A DNA stretch of 64,000 bases from JAFGAV01 sp041479055 (GCA_963702835.1 OY969762.1:2666001-2730000); one strand, 5' to 3'. Counted from the stretch's first letter, positions 25,795 through 34,695 are shown. A program made the numbers and translations. The notes: generated by a model from the sequence alone, not told the origin.

Positions 25795-25826
25795 TTGACA
25801 GTCCGCTCCCAAAAATGCTATTTTTG
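25795..25826 (+). promoter_or_regulatory. Promoter with internal palindrome, upstream of receiver-valS unit (copy B)
   Basis: TTGACA (25795-25800), 18-base spacer, TATTTT (25819-25824); palindrome CAAAAAT-GCT-ATTTTTG at 25810-25826. The gene's ATG begins 5 bases after the -10 box, so transcription should start at or inside the start codon. Confidence 0.65.
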
Positions 25827-25829
25827 GCC

Positions 25830-26465
25830 ATGATTTATAGAGTGATCGTGGCCGACAGCAGCCCTTCTGTGCGGAGGGCTGTGGAGATGGCCTTTCCCGA
25901 GTCGGAGTTCGAAGTCTTTTTCTTCGACAACGGGCTCGAGCTGGTCAAGGCCTTGCTGGACATCCTCCCCGACGCGCTCCTCATCAGCCTCAGCCTGCCG
26001 GGCCTGGACGGCTACCGGGCAGCCGGCGCCCTGCGCGGCCAGAAGGAGATGCGGCACGCTTCGCTCTTCTTTCTGCGGGGCGCTTTCGAGAAGTTTGAGA
26101 CGGACAAGGCGGCCGGCCTGGATTACGAGGACGTGGTGCGCAAGCCTTTCGACTCGGAAGGACTGGCCGGCCGGGTGAAGAGCTGCCTGGACAGGAAGCA
26201 TGACCTGCTCGCCTTTCCCCAGGGGCCGTTCCCGGAAGAGGCGGGGCCAGGATCTGTCACGGCCGGGAGGCCGTTGCCGCCTCATTCGGAGTCTTCTCCT
26301 TCGGCCAGTGGCTCGGCGGACCTTACCGCTCTTGTTCGCCAGGAGGTGAGCCGGGCCCTCGCCGAAACAGAAGAACGGCTGCGGACCAAGCTGCTGAAGG
26401 AGATGAAAGCGGGACGGATGGAAGGCCGGAAAGCCGGCCGTTCGAGAAAGTCAGGAACGACATGA
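25830..26465 (+). CDS. Degenerate response-regulator receiver protein
   Basis: 211 aa. Residues 1-125 keep the receiver fold pattern (YRVIVADSSPSVRRAVEMAF, SLPGLDGYRAAGAL, VVRKPFDSEGLAGRV with the conserved Lys). The phospho-acceptor position is not Asp: the usual DLVLLD-type strand reads DALLISLS, ending in Ser or Leu. Phosphorylation is therefore unlikely and it may be a protein-interaction switch. The tail is disordered, then a charged helix (LTALVRQEVSRALAETEERL). ATG 25830 fits the receiver N-terminus and lies almost on the predicted transcription start. It overlaps valS by 4 bases, so the two are translated together. Confidence 0.75.
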   Translation: MIYRVIVADSSPSVRRAVEMAFPESEFEVFFFDNGLELVKALLDILPDALLISLSLPGLDGYRAAGALRGQKEMRHASLFFLRGAFEKFETDKAAGLDYEDVVRKPFDSEGLAGRVKSCLDRKHDLLAFPQGPFPEEAGPGSVTAGRPLPPHSESSPSASGSADLTALVRQEVSRALAETEERLRTKLLKEMKAGRMEGRKAGRSRKSGTT

Positions 26466-29116
26466 GCGATAAGACCCTGTTGGACAAGGCCTACGACCCC
26501 AAACCGGTCGAGGAGCGCTGGGGAAAATTCTGGCTGGAGAACGGGGTCTTCACCGCCGACGCCCGCTCCTCCAAGCCCAAGTTCTCCATGGTCCTCCCGC
26601 CGCCCAACGTCACAGGCCATCTCCATGTGGGCCATGCCCTGTCCTTCACCCTGCCCGACATCATCGCCCGCTGGCGCCGGATGAAGGGCTACAACGTCCT
26701 GTGGCTGCCCGGCATGGACCACGCCTCGATCGCCGTCCATAACGTCATGGAACAAGCCCTCGCCCAGCAAGGCCTCACCCGGGAAGAACTGGGCCGGGAG
26801 GAGTTCCTCAAGCGGGCCTGGGAATGGAAGAAGAAGTACGGCGGAATCATCACCGGTCAGCTAAAGAAACTGGGCGCCTCCCTGGACTGGTCCCGCGAGC
26901 GCTTCACTATGGACGAAGGATTTTCCCAGGCCGTGCGCAAAGTATTCGTGGACCTCTACGGCGAAGGGCTGATCTACCGCGACTACTACCTGCTTAACCG
27001 CTGCCCTCACTGCGGCACGGTTCTTTCGGACATCGAGATCGAGCACCGCGAGCATCAGGCCAAGCTCTACACCCTGCGCTATCCCATCCACGATTCCTCC
27101 GAGTGGGTGGAGGTGGCCACCACCCGGCCGGAGACCATGCTGGGCGACACGGCGGTGGCCGTCCATCCCGACGACCCCCGCTTCATCCGCCTCCGTGGCC
27201 GCCGGGCCGTGCTGCCCCTGGTCGGCCGCCTCATCCCTATCATTGCCGACGAGAAGGTGGAGAAGGATTTCGGCACGGGCGCGGTCAAGGTCACGCCGGC
27301 CCACGACCCGGTGGACTTCGAGCTAGGCCGGAAGCACAGGCTGGAGCAGGTCATCGTCATCGACGGCGCGGGCCGGATGACCGAGGCGGCCGGCCCCGAC
27401 TTCCAGGGCCTGGACCGCTTCGAGGCGCGGGAAAAGGTTGTGGAGCGGTTGCGGGAGCAGGGGTATCTGGTCAAGGTCGAGGACTACTCCCACGCCGTGG
27501 GTCACTGCTACCGCTGCAAGACGGTTATCGAGCCCAACCTGTCCTGGCAATGGTTCGTCCGCATTGCCCCGCTGGCCAAGGAAGCCATCCGGGCGGTGGA
27601 GGACGGCCGGATCGAATTCGTCCCCTCCAACTGGGCCAAGACATATTTCGAATGGATGTACAACATCCACGATTGGTGCATCTCCCGGCAGCTGTGGTGG
27701 GGCCACCGCATCCCGGCCTGGTACTGCCGGGAGTGCGGCACTGTGGCGGTGGCCATGGAAGCGCCCCCCTCCTGTCCCAAATGCGGAAGCGGGAAGCTCG
27801 AGCAGGACCCCGACGTCCTTGACACCTGGTTCAGCTCGGCCCTCTGGCCTTTCGGCACTCTGGGCTGGCCCGAGGACACCGCCGACCTGCGCACCTTCTA
27901 CCCCACCGACCTGATGTCCACCGCCTTCGACATCATCTTCTTCTGGGTAGCCCGCATGATCATGATGGGGCTCAAGTTCATGGGCCGCATCCCTTTCCGC
28001 CAGGTGTTCATCAACGGGCTGGTGCGCGACCTGAAGCGGCGCAAGATGAGCAAGTCCGAGGGCAACGTCATCGACCCCCTGGAGATGATCGAAAAATACG
28101 GCACCGACGCCCTCCGCTTCACCCTGGCCGCCCTGGCCGTCCCCGGCCAGGACCTCTCCCTGTCCGAGGAGCGCATGGCCGGCTATCGGACCTTTGCCAA
28201 CAAGATCTGGAACGCTTCGCGCTTCGTATTGATGAATACCGGCCCGGGCAGTCCCACGCCGGCCGGGCCTACGGCGGCTTCCGGGAAGCCCAGCCTGGCC
28301 GACCGCTGGATCCGCAGCCGGCTGGCCCGTGTCATGGAGGAGATGGACGAGGCTTTGGAGAACTTCCGGTTCTATGAAGCGGCCGACCGCATCTATCATT
28401 TCATCTGGGACGAGTTTTGCGACTGGTACATCGAGCTGGCCAAGTCCGACCTCAAGGCTCCCCGAAGCGCCACGCCGGCCGTTCTGGAGTCCACCCTCGA
28501 CCACATCCTGAAGCTCCTCCACCCCTTCATGCCCTTCATCACCGAAGAGATCTGGCACCATCTGCCCGGCGCCGGCCGGTCGCTGGCCTTGGCCGAGTTC
28601 CCGGCCCCTCGGCCGGAATGGAAGGACGAGGCCGTGGAAGCCGAGATGAAGGCGCTCCAGGAAATCATTGTCCAAACCCGGACCATCAGGACCGAGAACA
28701 AGATCCCGCCCCACCGCAAGGTCGGCCTCTGGCTCAGGCCCCTGCCGGGCGCGGACCGGGCCGCCCTGGACGGCCGGCAGGACTACATCCTTTCTTTAGC
28801 CAACCTCTCCTCGCTCAAACTCACAGACCGCTTCCCCGACGGCCGGCCGCTGCTCAAAGGGATCGCCGCCGGCTTTGAGCTGGCCATCCCCCAGGATGAA
28901 GAACTCGACCCGGCGCAGGAGAAGCTCAGGCTGGAAAAAGAACTGGGCAAGCTCGTGCAGGAAATAGAAAAATTAAGCCAGAGGCTGCGGAATGAAAGCT
29001 TCCTGGAACGGGCCCCTCAGGCCGTGGTCGAAGAAGTCCGCTCTAAGCTTCAAGAGTTGGAGCAGAAGAAGGCTAAGACGGAGGAGCACCTCGGCCAGGT
29101 GTTTGGTGTAAAATAG
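26462..29116 (+). CDS. valS: Valyl-tRNA synthetase
   Basis: Class I synthetase charging tRNA-Val; a tRNA-Val gene lies at 44217 in this window. 884 aa. HIGH-like motif GHLHVGHAL (about 50), editing domain in the middle (TTRPETMLGDTAVAVHPDD), zinc-type cysteines (CRECGTVAVAMEAPPSCPKCG), KMSKS motif as RKMSKSEGN (about 528), anticodon-binding helices, and the C-terminal coiled coil (residues about 815-880) typical of ValS. The start ATG overlaps the receiver gene stop. A complete, ordinary enzyme. Confidence 0.97.
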   Translation: MSDKTLLDKAYDPKPVEERWGKFWLENGVFTADARSSKPKFSMVLPPPNVTGHLHVGHALSFTLPDIIARWRRMKGYNVLWLPGMDHASIAVHNVMEQALAQQGLTREELGREEFLKRAWEWKKKYGGIITGQLKKLGASLDWSRERFTMDEGFSQAVRKVFVDLYGEGLIYRDYYLLNRCPHCGTVLSDIEIEHREHQAKLYTLRYPIHDSSEWVEVATTRPETMLGDTAVAVHPDDPRFIRLRGRRAVLPLVGRLIPIIADEKVEKDFGTGAVKVTPAHDPVDFELGRKHRLEQVIVIDGAGRMTEAAGPDFQGLDRFEAREKVVERLREQGYLVKVEDYSHAVGHCYRCKTVIEPNLSWQWFVRIAPLAKEAIRAVEDGRIEFVPSNWAKTYFEWMYNIHDWCISRQLWWGHRIPAWYCRECGTVAVAMEAPPSCPKCGSGKLEQDPDVLDTWFSSALWPFGTLGWPEDTADLRTFYPTDLMSTAFDIIFFWVARMIMMGLKFMGRIPFRQVFINGLVRDLKRRKMSKSEGNVIDPLEMIEKYGTDALRFTLAALAVPGQDLSLSEERMAGYRTFANKIWNASRFVLMNTGPGSPTPAGPTAASGKPSLADRWIRSRLARVMEEMDEALENFRFYEAADRIYHFIWDEFCDWYIELAKSDLKAPRSATPAVLESTLDHILKLLHPFMPFITEEIWHHLPGAGRSLALAEFPAPRPEWKDEAVEAEMKALQEIIVQTRTIRTENKIPPHRKVGLWLRPLPGADRAALDGRQDYILSLANLSSLKLTDRFPDGRPLLKGIAAGFELAIPQDEELDPAQEKLRLEKELGKLVQEIEKLSQRLRNESFLERAPQAVVEEVRSKLQELEQKKAKTEEHLGQVFGVK

Positions 29117-29149
29117 GGGGTAGAGGGGGGCTGCGGCATCGGCCCGCGG

Positions 29150-29911
29150 GTGAGCGAAATGAAAGTCGGAGTCAAGATCTATCATGTCGATACGTGCACT
29201 TCGACCAATGACCTGGCCCGGGAATTGGCCGTCAAGGGCGCCGAGGAGGGCGTTGTCGTCCAAGCCGAAGAGCAGACTGCGGGCCGGGGGACTAAAGGCC
29301 GGAGTTGGTATTCAGCCAAGGGCCAGGGGCTTTATTTATCGGTCATCTTGAGGCCGCCGGCCGAGGCGGCGGCCTTCATGCCCCTGATGGCCGGGGTGGC
29401 CGTCCGGGAAGCGCTGGCGGCCGCCACCGGCTTGCCGGTTGGACTCAAATGGCCGAACGACCTGATGGCCTCGGGGAAGAAGCTGGGCGGCATCTTATGC
29501 GAGAGCCAGTGGACGGGTCAGAATCTTGAGTTTGCCGTGGTCGGCATCGGCCTGAACCTGCTCCACGGGCAGGCTGATTTTCCCCCGGCTATCCGGTCGC
29601 AGGCCACCTCGGTCCGCATGGGAACAGGCCGCCCTCCCCGGCTGAGTGAACTGCTCGACCATCTTTTCGCCAGGCTGGATTTCTGGTATGGTCTGCTGAG
29701 GCGAGGAAAAAAGGAGAATATTTTGAAAGAGTACGAGAAGCGCATGGTCCTGCCGGCCTCCGGGAAGATGACCGTCCTCTATGCCGGGGGCAAATTCACG
29801 GGCCTTTATCGGGGCCTGCAGCCGGACGGCGGGATCAGGCTCGAAGCCGGCGGCCGGACGCGGGGCTTTGCCGCGGCCGAGATCATGGAGCTGGTTTATG
29901 AAGAAGGGTGA
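29150..29911 (+). CDS. birA: Biotin-[acetyl-CoA carboxylase] ligase, lacking repressor domain
   Basis: Attaches biotin to carrier proteins. 253 aa. The ligase core is present: STNDLAREL, QTAGRGTKGRSWYS (biotinyl-AMP loop), GLKWPNDLMASGKKLGGIL and VVGIGLNL, with the small C-terminal SH3-like domain. There is no N-terminal winged helix, so it is a class I enzyme that cannot act as a biotin repressor. GTG 29150 or ATG 29159 could be the start; neither has a clear ribosome site. The end overlaps coaX by 14 bases, an arrangement common in bacteria. Confidence 0.93.
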   Translation: MSEMKVGVKIYHVDTCTSTNDLARELAVKGAEEGVVVQAEEQTAGRGTKGRSWYSAKGQGLYLSVILRPPAEAAAFMPLMAGVAVREALAAATGLPVGLKWPNDLMASGKKLGGILCESQWTGQNLEFAVVGIGLNLLHGQADFPPAIRSQATSVRMGTGRPPRLSELLDHLFARLDFWYGLLRRGKKENILKEYEKRMVLPASGKMTVLYAGGKFTGLYRGLQPDGGIRLEAGGRTRGFAAAEIMELVYEEG

Positions 29912-30695
29912 GGCGGCCGGCCTGCTGCTGACCGTGGACATCGGCAATACCACGGTCGGGGTGGGCGTCTTCGACGGGCCGAGGCTGGTCTGCGACTGGA
30001 AGATCCGCTCCGACCGGGAGAAGACCGCCGACGAGTACGGCGTCATCCTGGTCGGCCTGCTGGCCGGGGCGGGCCTTGGCCCGGAGCGCGTCAGCCAGGT
30101 GATCCTGTCCAGCGTCGTGCCGCCCCTGACGCCTGTTTTCCAAGCCATGAGCCGGAACCTGTTCGGGGCCAAGGCCGTGGTCGTCGGGCCGGGCCTCAAG
30201 ACGGGTATGCCCATCCTCACCGAGAACCCGTTCGAGGTGGGCGCCGACCGGATCGTGGCCGCCGTGGCCGCCTATGAAAAACACGGCGGGCCGTGTCTCA
30301 TCGTGGACTTCGGCACGGCCATCACCTTCGACGCCGTCTCGGCCAAGGGCGAGTACCTGGGGGGCGCTATCGCTCCCGGCATTCAGATTGCGGCCGAATC
30401 CCTTTCCCTTCGAACGGCCAAGCTTCCCCGGGTGGAAATTGTCCGTCCCAGCAAAGTCATCGGCCGGACGACGACGGCCAGCATGCAGGCAGGCCTCTTC
30501 CACGGCTACGTGGGCCTTATCACCCATCTCATCGCCGAAATGAAGAAGGAGCTTTCGGCCGAGGCCAAGGTCGTGGTCACCGGCGGTTTCGCCGAGCTTT
30601 TCCTCCCCTACATCCCGGCCCTGGACGTCCATGAACCGCATCTTGTCATGGAGGGGCTGAAGATACCTATTCGAACGGAGCCGGGGCTCCTCTGA
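29898..30695 (+). CDS. coaX: Type III pantothenate kinase
   Basis: First step of coenzyme A synthesis. 265 aa. ASKHA-fold motifs: TVDIGNTTVGVGVFDG (ATP phosphate loop), SSVVPPLTP, NPFEVGADRIVA (pantothenate/monovalent-cation site) and VDFGTAITFDAV. The ATG at 29898 lies inside the end of birA; the longer frame upstream is not conserved. It belongs to the tight birA-coaX-hypothetical-rnr run. Confidence 0.95.
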   Translation: MKKGEAAGLLLTVDIGNTTVGVGVFDGPRLVCDWKIRSDREKTADEYGVILVGLLAGAGLGPERVSQVILSSVVPPLTPVFQAMSRNLFGAKAVVVGPGLKTGMPILTENPFEVGADRIVAAVAAYEKHGGPCLIVDFGTAITFDAVSAKGEYLGGAIAPGIQIAAESLSLRTAKLPRVEIVRPSKVIGRTTTASMQAGLFHGYVGLITHLIAEMKKELSAEAKVVVTGGFAELFLPYIPALDVHEPHLVMEGLKIPIRTEPGLL

Positions 30696-30698
30696 AAG

Positions 30699-31349
30699 AT
30701 GAGCCCTCCGGGCCATGGGGACAGAGGACAAGAGCCGCTACTATCAGGAATCTCCGCGGCTTTTCTCCGCCGCCGCGGCGCTCCGTTCATCCTTTCGCCC
30801 CGTGAGCTCCATGTCCTGGCCGGCTGGGAGAAACAGGGTGTTCCCTTGAGCGCCGTGATGGAGGGGATAGAGAGCGCTTTTTACAGCCTTCAGAAAAAAG
30901 CGGCGCCGGGAAGGCGGGCCGTCTCGCTTCAGTATTGCGACAGTTTTGTCCAACGGGCCTTCGACCAGGTCAAGGACAGACGAACGGGAGGCGCCCGGCG
31001 GGCCGGCGGGCGGGAGAACAAGAAGGCCAATATCCTCCACACGGTCAGGGCTTTCCTGGATGGGCTTCCGGCGGAATTGTTTTTTTTGAAGGGGCCTTAC
31101 GAAAGGGCCCTGCGGCTGGCCGAGTCCGCCGAGGACCGGGAGGAAGACTTGGAGAGCTTGGAGGCCGAGATCGAAGAAGCCCTGGCGGCCTATTGCCCGG
31201 CCGAGGAATGGGACAGGGCGCGGGGCGAGCTCCGGGCCGGGGGCGCCGCCGGGCAGGAAAGAGAGAAAACCGGGCTCGTCCGGCGGCTGGCCCTCAGGAA
31301 CCTCAGGGAAAAATACAAGATTCCCTATGTGAGCTTTCCTTTTTACTAA
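30699..31349 (+). CDS. Conserved-looking hypothetical between coaX and rnr
   Basis: Not recognised. 216 aa, soluble, no signal or membrane segment. The N-terminal third has a helical pattern FILSPRELHVLAGWEKQGVP that recalls small helix-turn-helix or effector-binding modules; the middle is basic (RRTGGARRAGGRENKKANI) and the C-terminal half is a run of acidic-amphipathic helices ending VRRLALRNLREKYKIPYVS. It starts 3 bases after coaX stops and ends 16 bases before rnr, so it is almost certainly in the same transcript. Its position next to RNase R could mean an RNA-related role, but that is only context. Confidence 0.6.
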   Translation: MSPPGHGDRGQEPLLSGISAAFLRRRGAPFILSPRELHVLAGWEKQGVPLSAVMEGIESAFYSLQKKAAPGRRAVSLQYCDSFVQRAFDQVKDRRTGGARRAGGRENKKANILHTVRAFLDGLPAELFFLKGPYERALRLAESAEDREEDLESLEAEIEEALAAYCPAEEWDRARGELRAGGAAGQEREKTGLVRRLALRNLREKYKIPYVSFPFY

Positions 31350-31365
31350 AGAAAGAAGACGGGTC

Positions 31366-33435
31366 ATGGAAGAAAAGGTGTCCAGGCTGTTGCGGAGCTC
31401 GCGGCACGGGCTGACTTTCCGCGAGATCTTCACCGGGCTCGACCTGCCGGTCAAGCAGAGGAGGGCGCTGCAGAAGTCCCTCAGGGAGCTTGTGGCCAAG
31501 GGCGCGGTGTGGAAGGTTCGCAACCGGTTTTTCTGGCCGCCGGGGTCCAAGGCGGTCCGCGGCCGGTTCAGCGCGGCCTTCGGCGGGTTCGGCTTCGTCA
31601 CTCCCGAGGAAGGAGGAGGCCGGGACATTTTCATCCCGGCCCGGGCTACCTCCGGCGCCAGGCAGGGCGACATTGTCCAGGTCCTGGTCAGCGATAAAGG
31701 CCGGACGGACAAGCCCGAGGGCCGCATCACCCGCATTGTGAAACGGCTCCAGGAACGGATCTTGGGGGTATACCAGGAGCGGGCCGGGCAGCCTTCTCTC
31801 CTGCCCCTGGATTCGCTGGGTGGAGAAGAAATCCCCCTGCGGGCCGCGCCGGCCTTTTCGGCCGCGCCGGGCATGATCGTGGCCGCCGGCCGGGATTCGC
31901 GTCAGGTCGAAGAGGTCTTCGGCTTCCCCGATGAGCCGGGCGTGGATGCCCGGGTCGTCATCCAGCGCTTCGGCCTGTCCACGGCTTTTTCAGCGGAAGC
32001 GCTGGCCGAAGCGGAGAGCCTGTCCGGAGAGATACCCCCCGAGGAGCGGCCGGCGCGCGCGGACTACCGCGACTGGCCGACGGTGACCATCGACGGCGAG
32101 GACGCCCAGGATTTTGACGATGCGGTCTCCATCCGCCGGCTGACGGCCGGCCGCTTCCTGCTGGGTGTCCATATCGCCGACGTATCTTTCTACGTGCGGC
32201 CGGACTCGGCCCTCGACCGGGAGGCTTACGGCCGGGCCACCAGCGTCTATTTTCCGGGCCTGACCCTGCCCATGCTGCCCGAACGGCTGTCCAACGGGCT
32301 GTGCAGCCTGAGGCCGCGGGAGGAGAAGCGGACCGTTTCAGCTCTGCTGGAGGTCGATGCCGGGGGGCAGGTGCTGGCCGTCGAATTCCGGCCCTCGATC
32401 ATCCGCACCGTCGAGAGGCTGACCTACACCTCGGTGTTCAAAATATTCAACGGCGACCCGGAGGAGGAGCGCAAGTACTCCGCCCTCCTGCCGGAGCTTC
32501 AGACCATGAGGGAGCTGGCCCGGGCCATGCGCCGGCGGCGCCTTGAGGAGGGGAGCCTGGACTTCGACCTTCCCCAGCCGGAGCTGGTTTATCAAGAAGG
32601 GCAACTCCACTCGGTGGCCTTAGTCGGGCAGAACGAGGCCCACCGGCTCATCGAGGACTTCATGATCGCGGCCAACGAAGCGGTGGCCTCCTATCTTGAG
32701 GAGCGCCGGGCCGCCTCGATCTACCGTGTTCACCCCCCTCCCGACCCGGCCGACCTGGAAAAACTACGGGAAACCCTGCTGGCCCTGGGCCTGTTCCTGC
32801 CCAAGCCCCAGAAGGTTTCTTCCCGCGACCTGCAGAAGGTGCTGGAGGATGCGGCGGGCAGGCCCGAAGAGAAGCTTGTCAGCCGCGAGCTGCTGCGGGC
32901 CATGCGGCTGGCCGTCTATGCCGAGGAGAACCAGGGCCACTTCGGCCTGGCCCGGCGGACTTATACCCATTTCACCTCGCCCATCCGGCGCTACCCGGAC
33001 CTGATCGTCCACCGCCGTCTTCTGGACGTCTTGGCCGGAAGAAAAGCCAAGCCCCAGGGGCTGGCCGCCACGGCCCTCCACAGCTCTCTCCAGGAACGCA
33101 ATGCCGACGCCGCGGAGAAGGATCTCTTGGAGTGGCGGATCTTCCGGCTGCTCCGCTCGAAGCTGGGCCAGGAGCTCATGGGCACTGTGGTTGAGATCAA
33201 CAAGGCGGGGCTGGTCCTGGCTCTGGATGATTATTTCGTGGATGGGCTGCTGGCCTTTGCCGACTTGGGCGGCGATTACTACCGACTGAAGTCGCCGGGC
33301 GCTGTGGTGGGCCGGCGGACCGGCCGGCTGTATCGTCTGGGTGACAGGCTAGCCGTGATTCTGGCCAGCGTCAACCCGCTTGAGCGGCGGATGACACTGG
33401 CCCTGAGTTCAGTGAAGCCGAAGGAGCGTCGATGA
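31366..33435 (+). CDS. rnr: Ribonuclease R
   Basis: 3'-5' hydrolytic exoribonuclease that degrades structured RNA and takes part in rRNA and tmRNA-dependent turnover. 689 aa: N-terminal winged-helix (SRLLRSSRHGLTFREIFTGL), cold-shock OB folds (GRFSAAFGGFGFVTPEEGGG), the RNB catalytic domain with metal-binding Asp residues in TIDGEDAQDFDDAVSI (about 240), TSPIRRYPDLIVHR, and a C-terminal S1 domain. The S1 end is shorter and less basic than in E. coli RNase R. The stop overlaps the next gene's ATG. Confidence 0.94.
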   Translation: MEEKVSRLLRSSRHGLTFREIFTGLDLPVKQRRALQKSLRELVAKGAVWKVRNRFFWPPGSKAVRGRFSAAFGGFGFVTPEEGGGRDIFIPARATSGARQGDIVQVLVSDKGRTDKPEGRITRIVKRLQERILGVYQERAGQPSLLPLDSLGGEEIPLRAAPAFSAAPGMIVAAGRDSRQVEEVFGFPDEPGVDARVVIQRFGLSTAFSAEALAEAESLSGEIPPEERPARADYRDWPTVTIDGEDAQDFDDAVSIRRLTAGRFLLGVHIADVSFYVRPDSALDREAYGRATSVYFPGLTLPMLPERLSNGLCSLRPREEKRTVSALLEVDAGGQVLAVEFRPSIIRTVERLTYTSVFKIFNGDPEEERKYSALLPELQTMRELARAMRRRRLEEGSLDFDLPQPELVYQEGQLHSVALVGQNEAHRLIEDFMIAANEAVASYLEERRAASIYRVHPPPDPADLEKLRETLLALGLFLPKPQKVSSRDLQKVLEDAAGRPEEKLVSRELLRAMRLAVYAEENQGHFGLARRTYTHFTSPIRRYPDLIVHRRLLDVLAGRKAKPQGLAATALHSSLQERNADAAEKDLLEWRIFRLLRSKLGQELMGTVVEINKAGLVLALDDYFVDGLLAFADLGGDYYRLKSPGAVVGRRTGRLYRLGDRLAVILASVNPLERRMTLALSSVKPKERR

Positions 33436-34244
33436 AAACGGCCCAGGCCGGCGAGGACAAGAACAGGCTGGCCGCTTTAGTCACGCTCAAAGGCCTCCAG
33501 GGCCTCGCCTCCGGCGACATCCAACGCAAGCTCGGCCTGGATTCGGACCGCGCCCTGGCTCTGGCTCAAGCGCTCGAGGCCGAAGGCAAGCTCCTCATCC
33601 TGACCTTCTCGCCTTTGCGTCTGCTGGCCCGGGGCAGCCTGGATTTTCTGAGAGAGAAGATCAAGGATCATGTCGGCCGCTATCACCGGCAACATCCCTC
33701 CGAGCTGGGGCTGGCTGCGGAGAAGCTGGAGAAGAGGTATGTCATTCCGCGCCGCGTTTTATCTCTGGCCGTCCAGTCGCTGCTCCGGGAAGGAGTGCTG
33801 GCCCAGACCGAGGGCCGGCTCCATCTGGCCGACTTCCAGCCCAGCCTGACTATTCGGGAGGAGAAGGTCTTGGCCGACCTCGAGACGATCTGGTTGCAGG
33901 GCGGCTTTGACCCCGCCCCCCTGGAGGAGTTCCGGGCCAAGCACGGCCTGGCGGCCGGTGCTCTGGACAGGATGCTGTCCATCCTGGTCAGCCGCCGCAA
34001 AATCGTCCGCGGCCGGCAGGGCCTCTATCTCCACTCCCAATGGCTGGAGGAGGTGGTGGCCAAGGTCAGGAGAGTTCCGGGCGGCGAGCTGTCGGTGGCT
34101 GATTTCAAGAAGATGACGGGCCTGTCCCGGAAATACGCCATTCCCCTCCTGGAGCTTCTGGACCAGATGGGTATCACCCGAAGGAAGGGCTCCCTCCGGG
34201 AAATTCTGGAACCGCAAGCTGAAGGAAAAGACCATGGAAATTGA
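33432..34244 (+). CDS. Orphan SelB C-terminal-like winged-helix protein
   Basis: 270 aa, about the size of the four winged-helix repeats that form the mRNA-hairpin (SECIS) binding half of elongation factor SelB. Successive winged-helix units can be followed (GLASGDIQRKLGLDSDRALA; AAEKLEKRYVIPRRVLSLAV; LEEFRAKHGLAAGALDRML; the last DFKKMTGLSRKYAIPLLELL followed by DQMGITRRKGSLREIL). The last is the most diagnostic SelB signature. The EF-Tu-like GTPase half is absent, and the gene starts cleanly in an ATGA overlap with rnr, so it is not an obvious truncation. Probably an RNA-binding protein; no selenocysteine gene is recognised nearby. Confidence 0.7.
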   Translation: MKTAQAGEDKNRLAALVTLKGLQGLASGDIQRKLGLDSDRALALAQALEAEGKLLILTFSPLRLLARGSLDFLREKIKDHVGRYHRQHPSELGLAAEKLEKRYVIPRRVLSLAVQSLLREGVLAQTEGRLHLADFQPSLTIREEKVLADLETIWLQGGFDPAPLEEFRAKHGLAAGALDRMLSILVSRRKIVRGRQGLYLHSQWLEEVVAKVRRVPGGELSVADFKKMTGLSRKYAIPLLELLDQMGITRRKGSLREILEPQAEGKDHGN

Positions 34245-34695
34245 GACCAGCCCAAGACTCAGCCGGATGTTCCGCACGGCGCTCTTTGTGGCGGCCGCGG
34301 TTCTGGCCGCCTTGCCTGTTTATATCCTGGCCGTCGAAATCCTGAAGGGGCGGGGGGTCAGGCTGGGGCCGGGTCTGGCGGCCGGCACGGCCAATGCCCT
34401 CCGTTATGGGCTGTACGGCGCGGCCGTGGCGGCGGTCATCCTCCTTCGGGTGCTGCGAGGAATGATCATCAGGAAAAGAGCGGGCGACAGCCCCGACCGC
34501 CTGGCCCAAAAGCTCCTCCAGGCTTCGATCCTCACTTCGGTCATGAGCGAGGTCCCCGCCCTGCTGGGGGTGGTCCTCTTCCTGGTCGCCGGATTCTACC
34601 GGGATTTTTACATATTGCTCATCGTCTCGCTCTTCCTGATGTTCATGTTTTTCCCGCGCTACAGGAACTGGAGCGAGTGGGCGGGGGAGCCGTGA
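34234..34695 (+). CDS. Small integral membrane protein
   Basis: 153 aa, four predicted membrane segments: RTALFVAAAVLAALPVYIL, YGLYGAAVAAVILLRVL, SEVPALLGVVLFLVAGFY and YILLIVSLFLMFMFFP. No signature residues; similar small four-helix proteins of unknown role are common in these lineages. The start overlaps the preceding gene by 11 bases, placing it at the end of the birA-rnr transcription unit. Confidence 0.65.
   Translation: MEIETSPRLSRMFRTALFVAAAVLAALPVYILAVEILKGRGVRLGPGLAAGTANALRYGLYGAAVAAVILLRVLRGMIIRKRAGDSPDRLAQKLLQASILTSVMSEVPALLGVVLFLVAGFYRDFYILLIVSLFLMFMFFPRYRNWSEWAGEP

Noticed and set aside
30690..30725. Weak GAGCCCTCCGGGCC hairpin after coaX as a terminator
   Set aside because: No T-run, and the next gene starts only 3 bases after coaX, so it lies in coding sequence.
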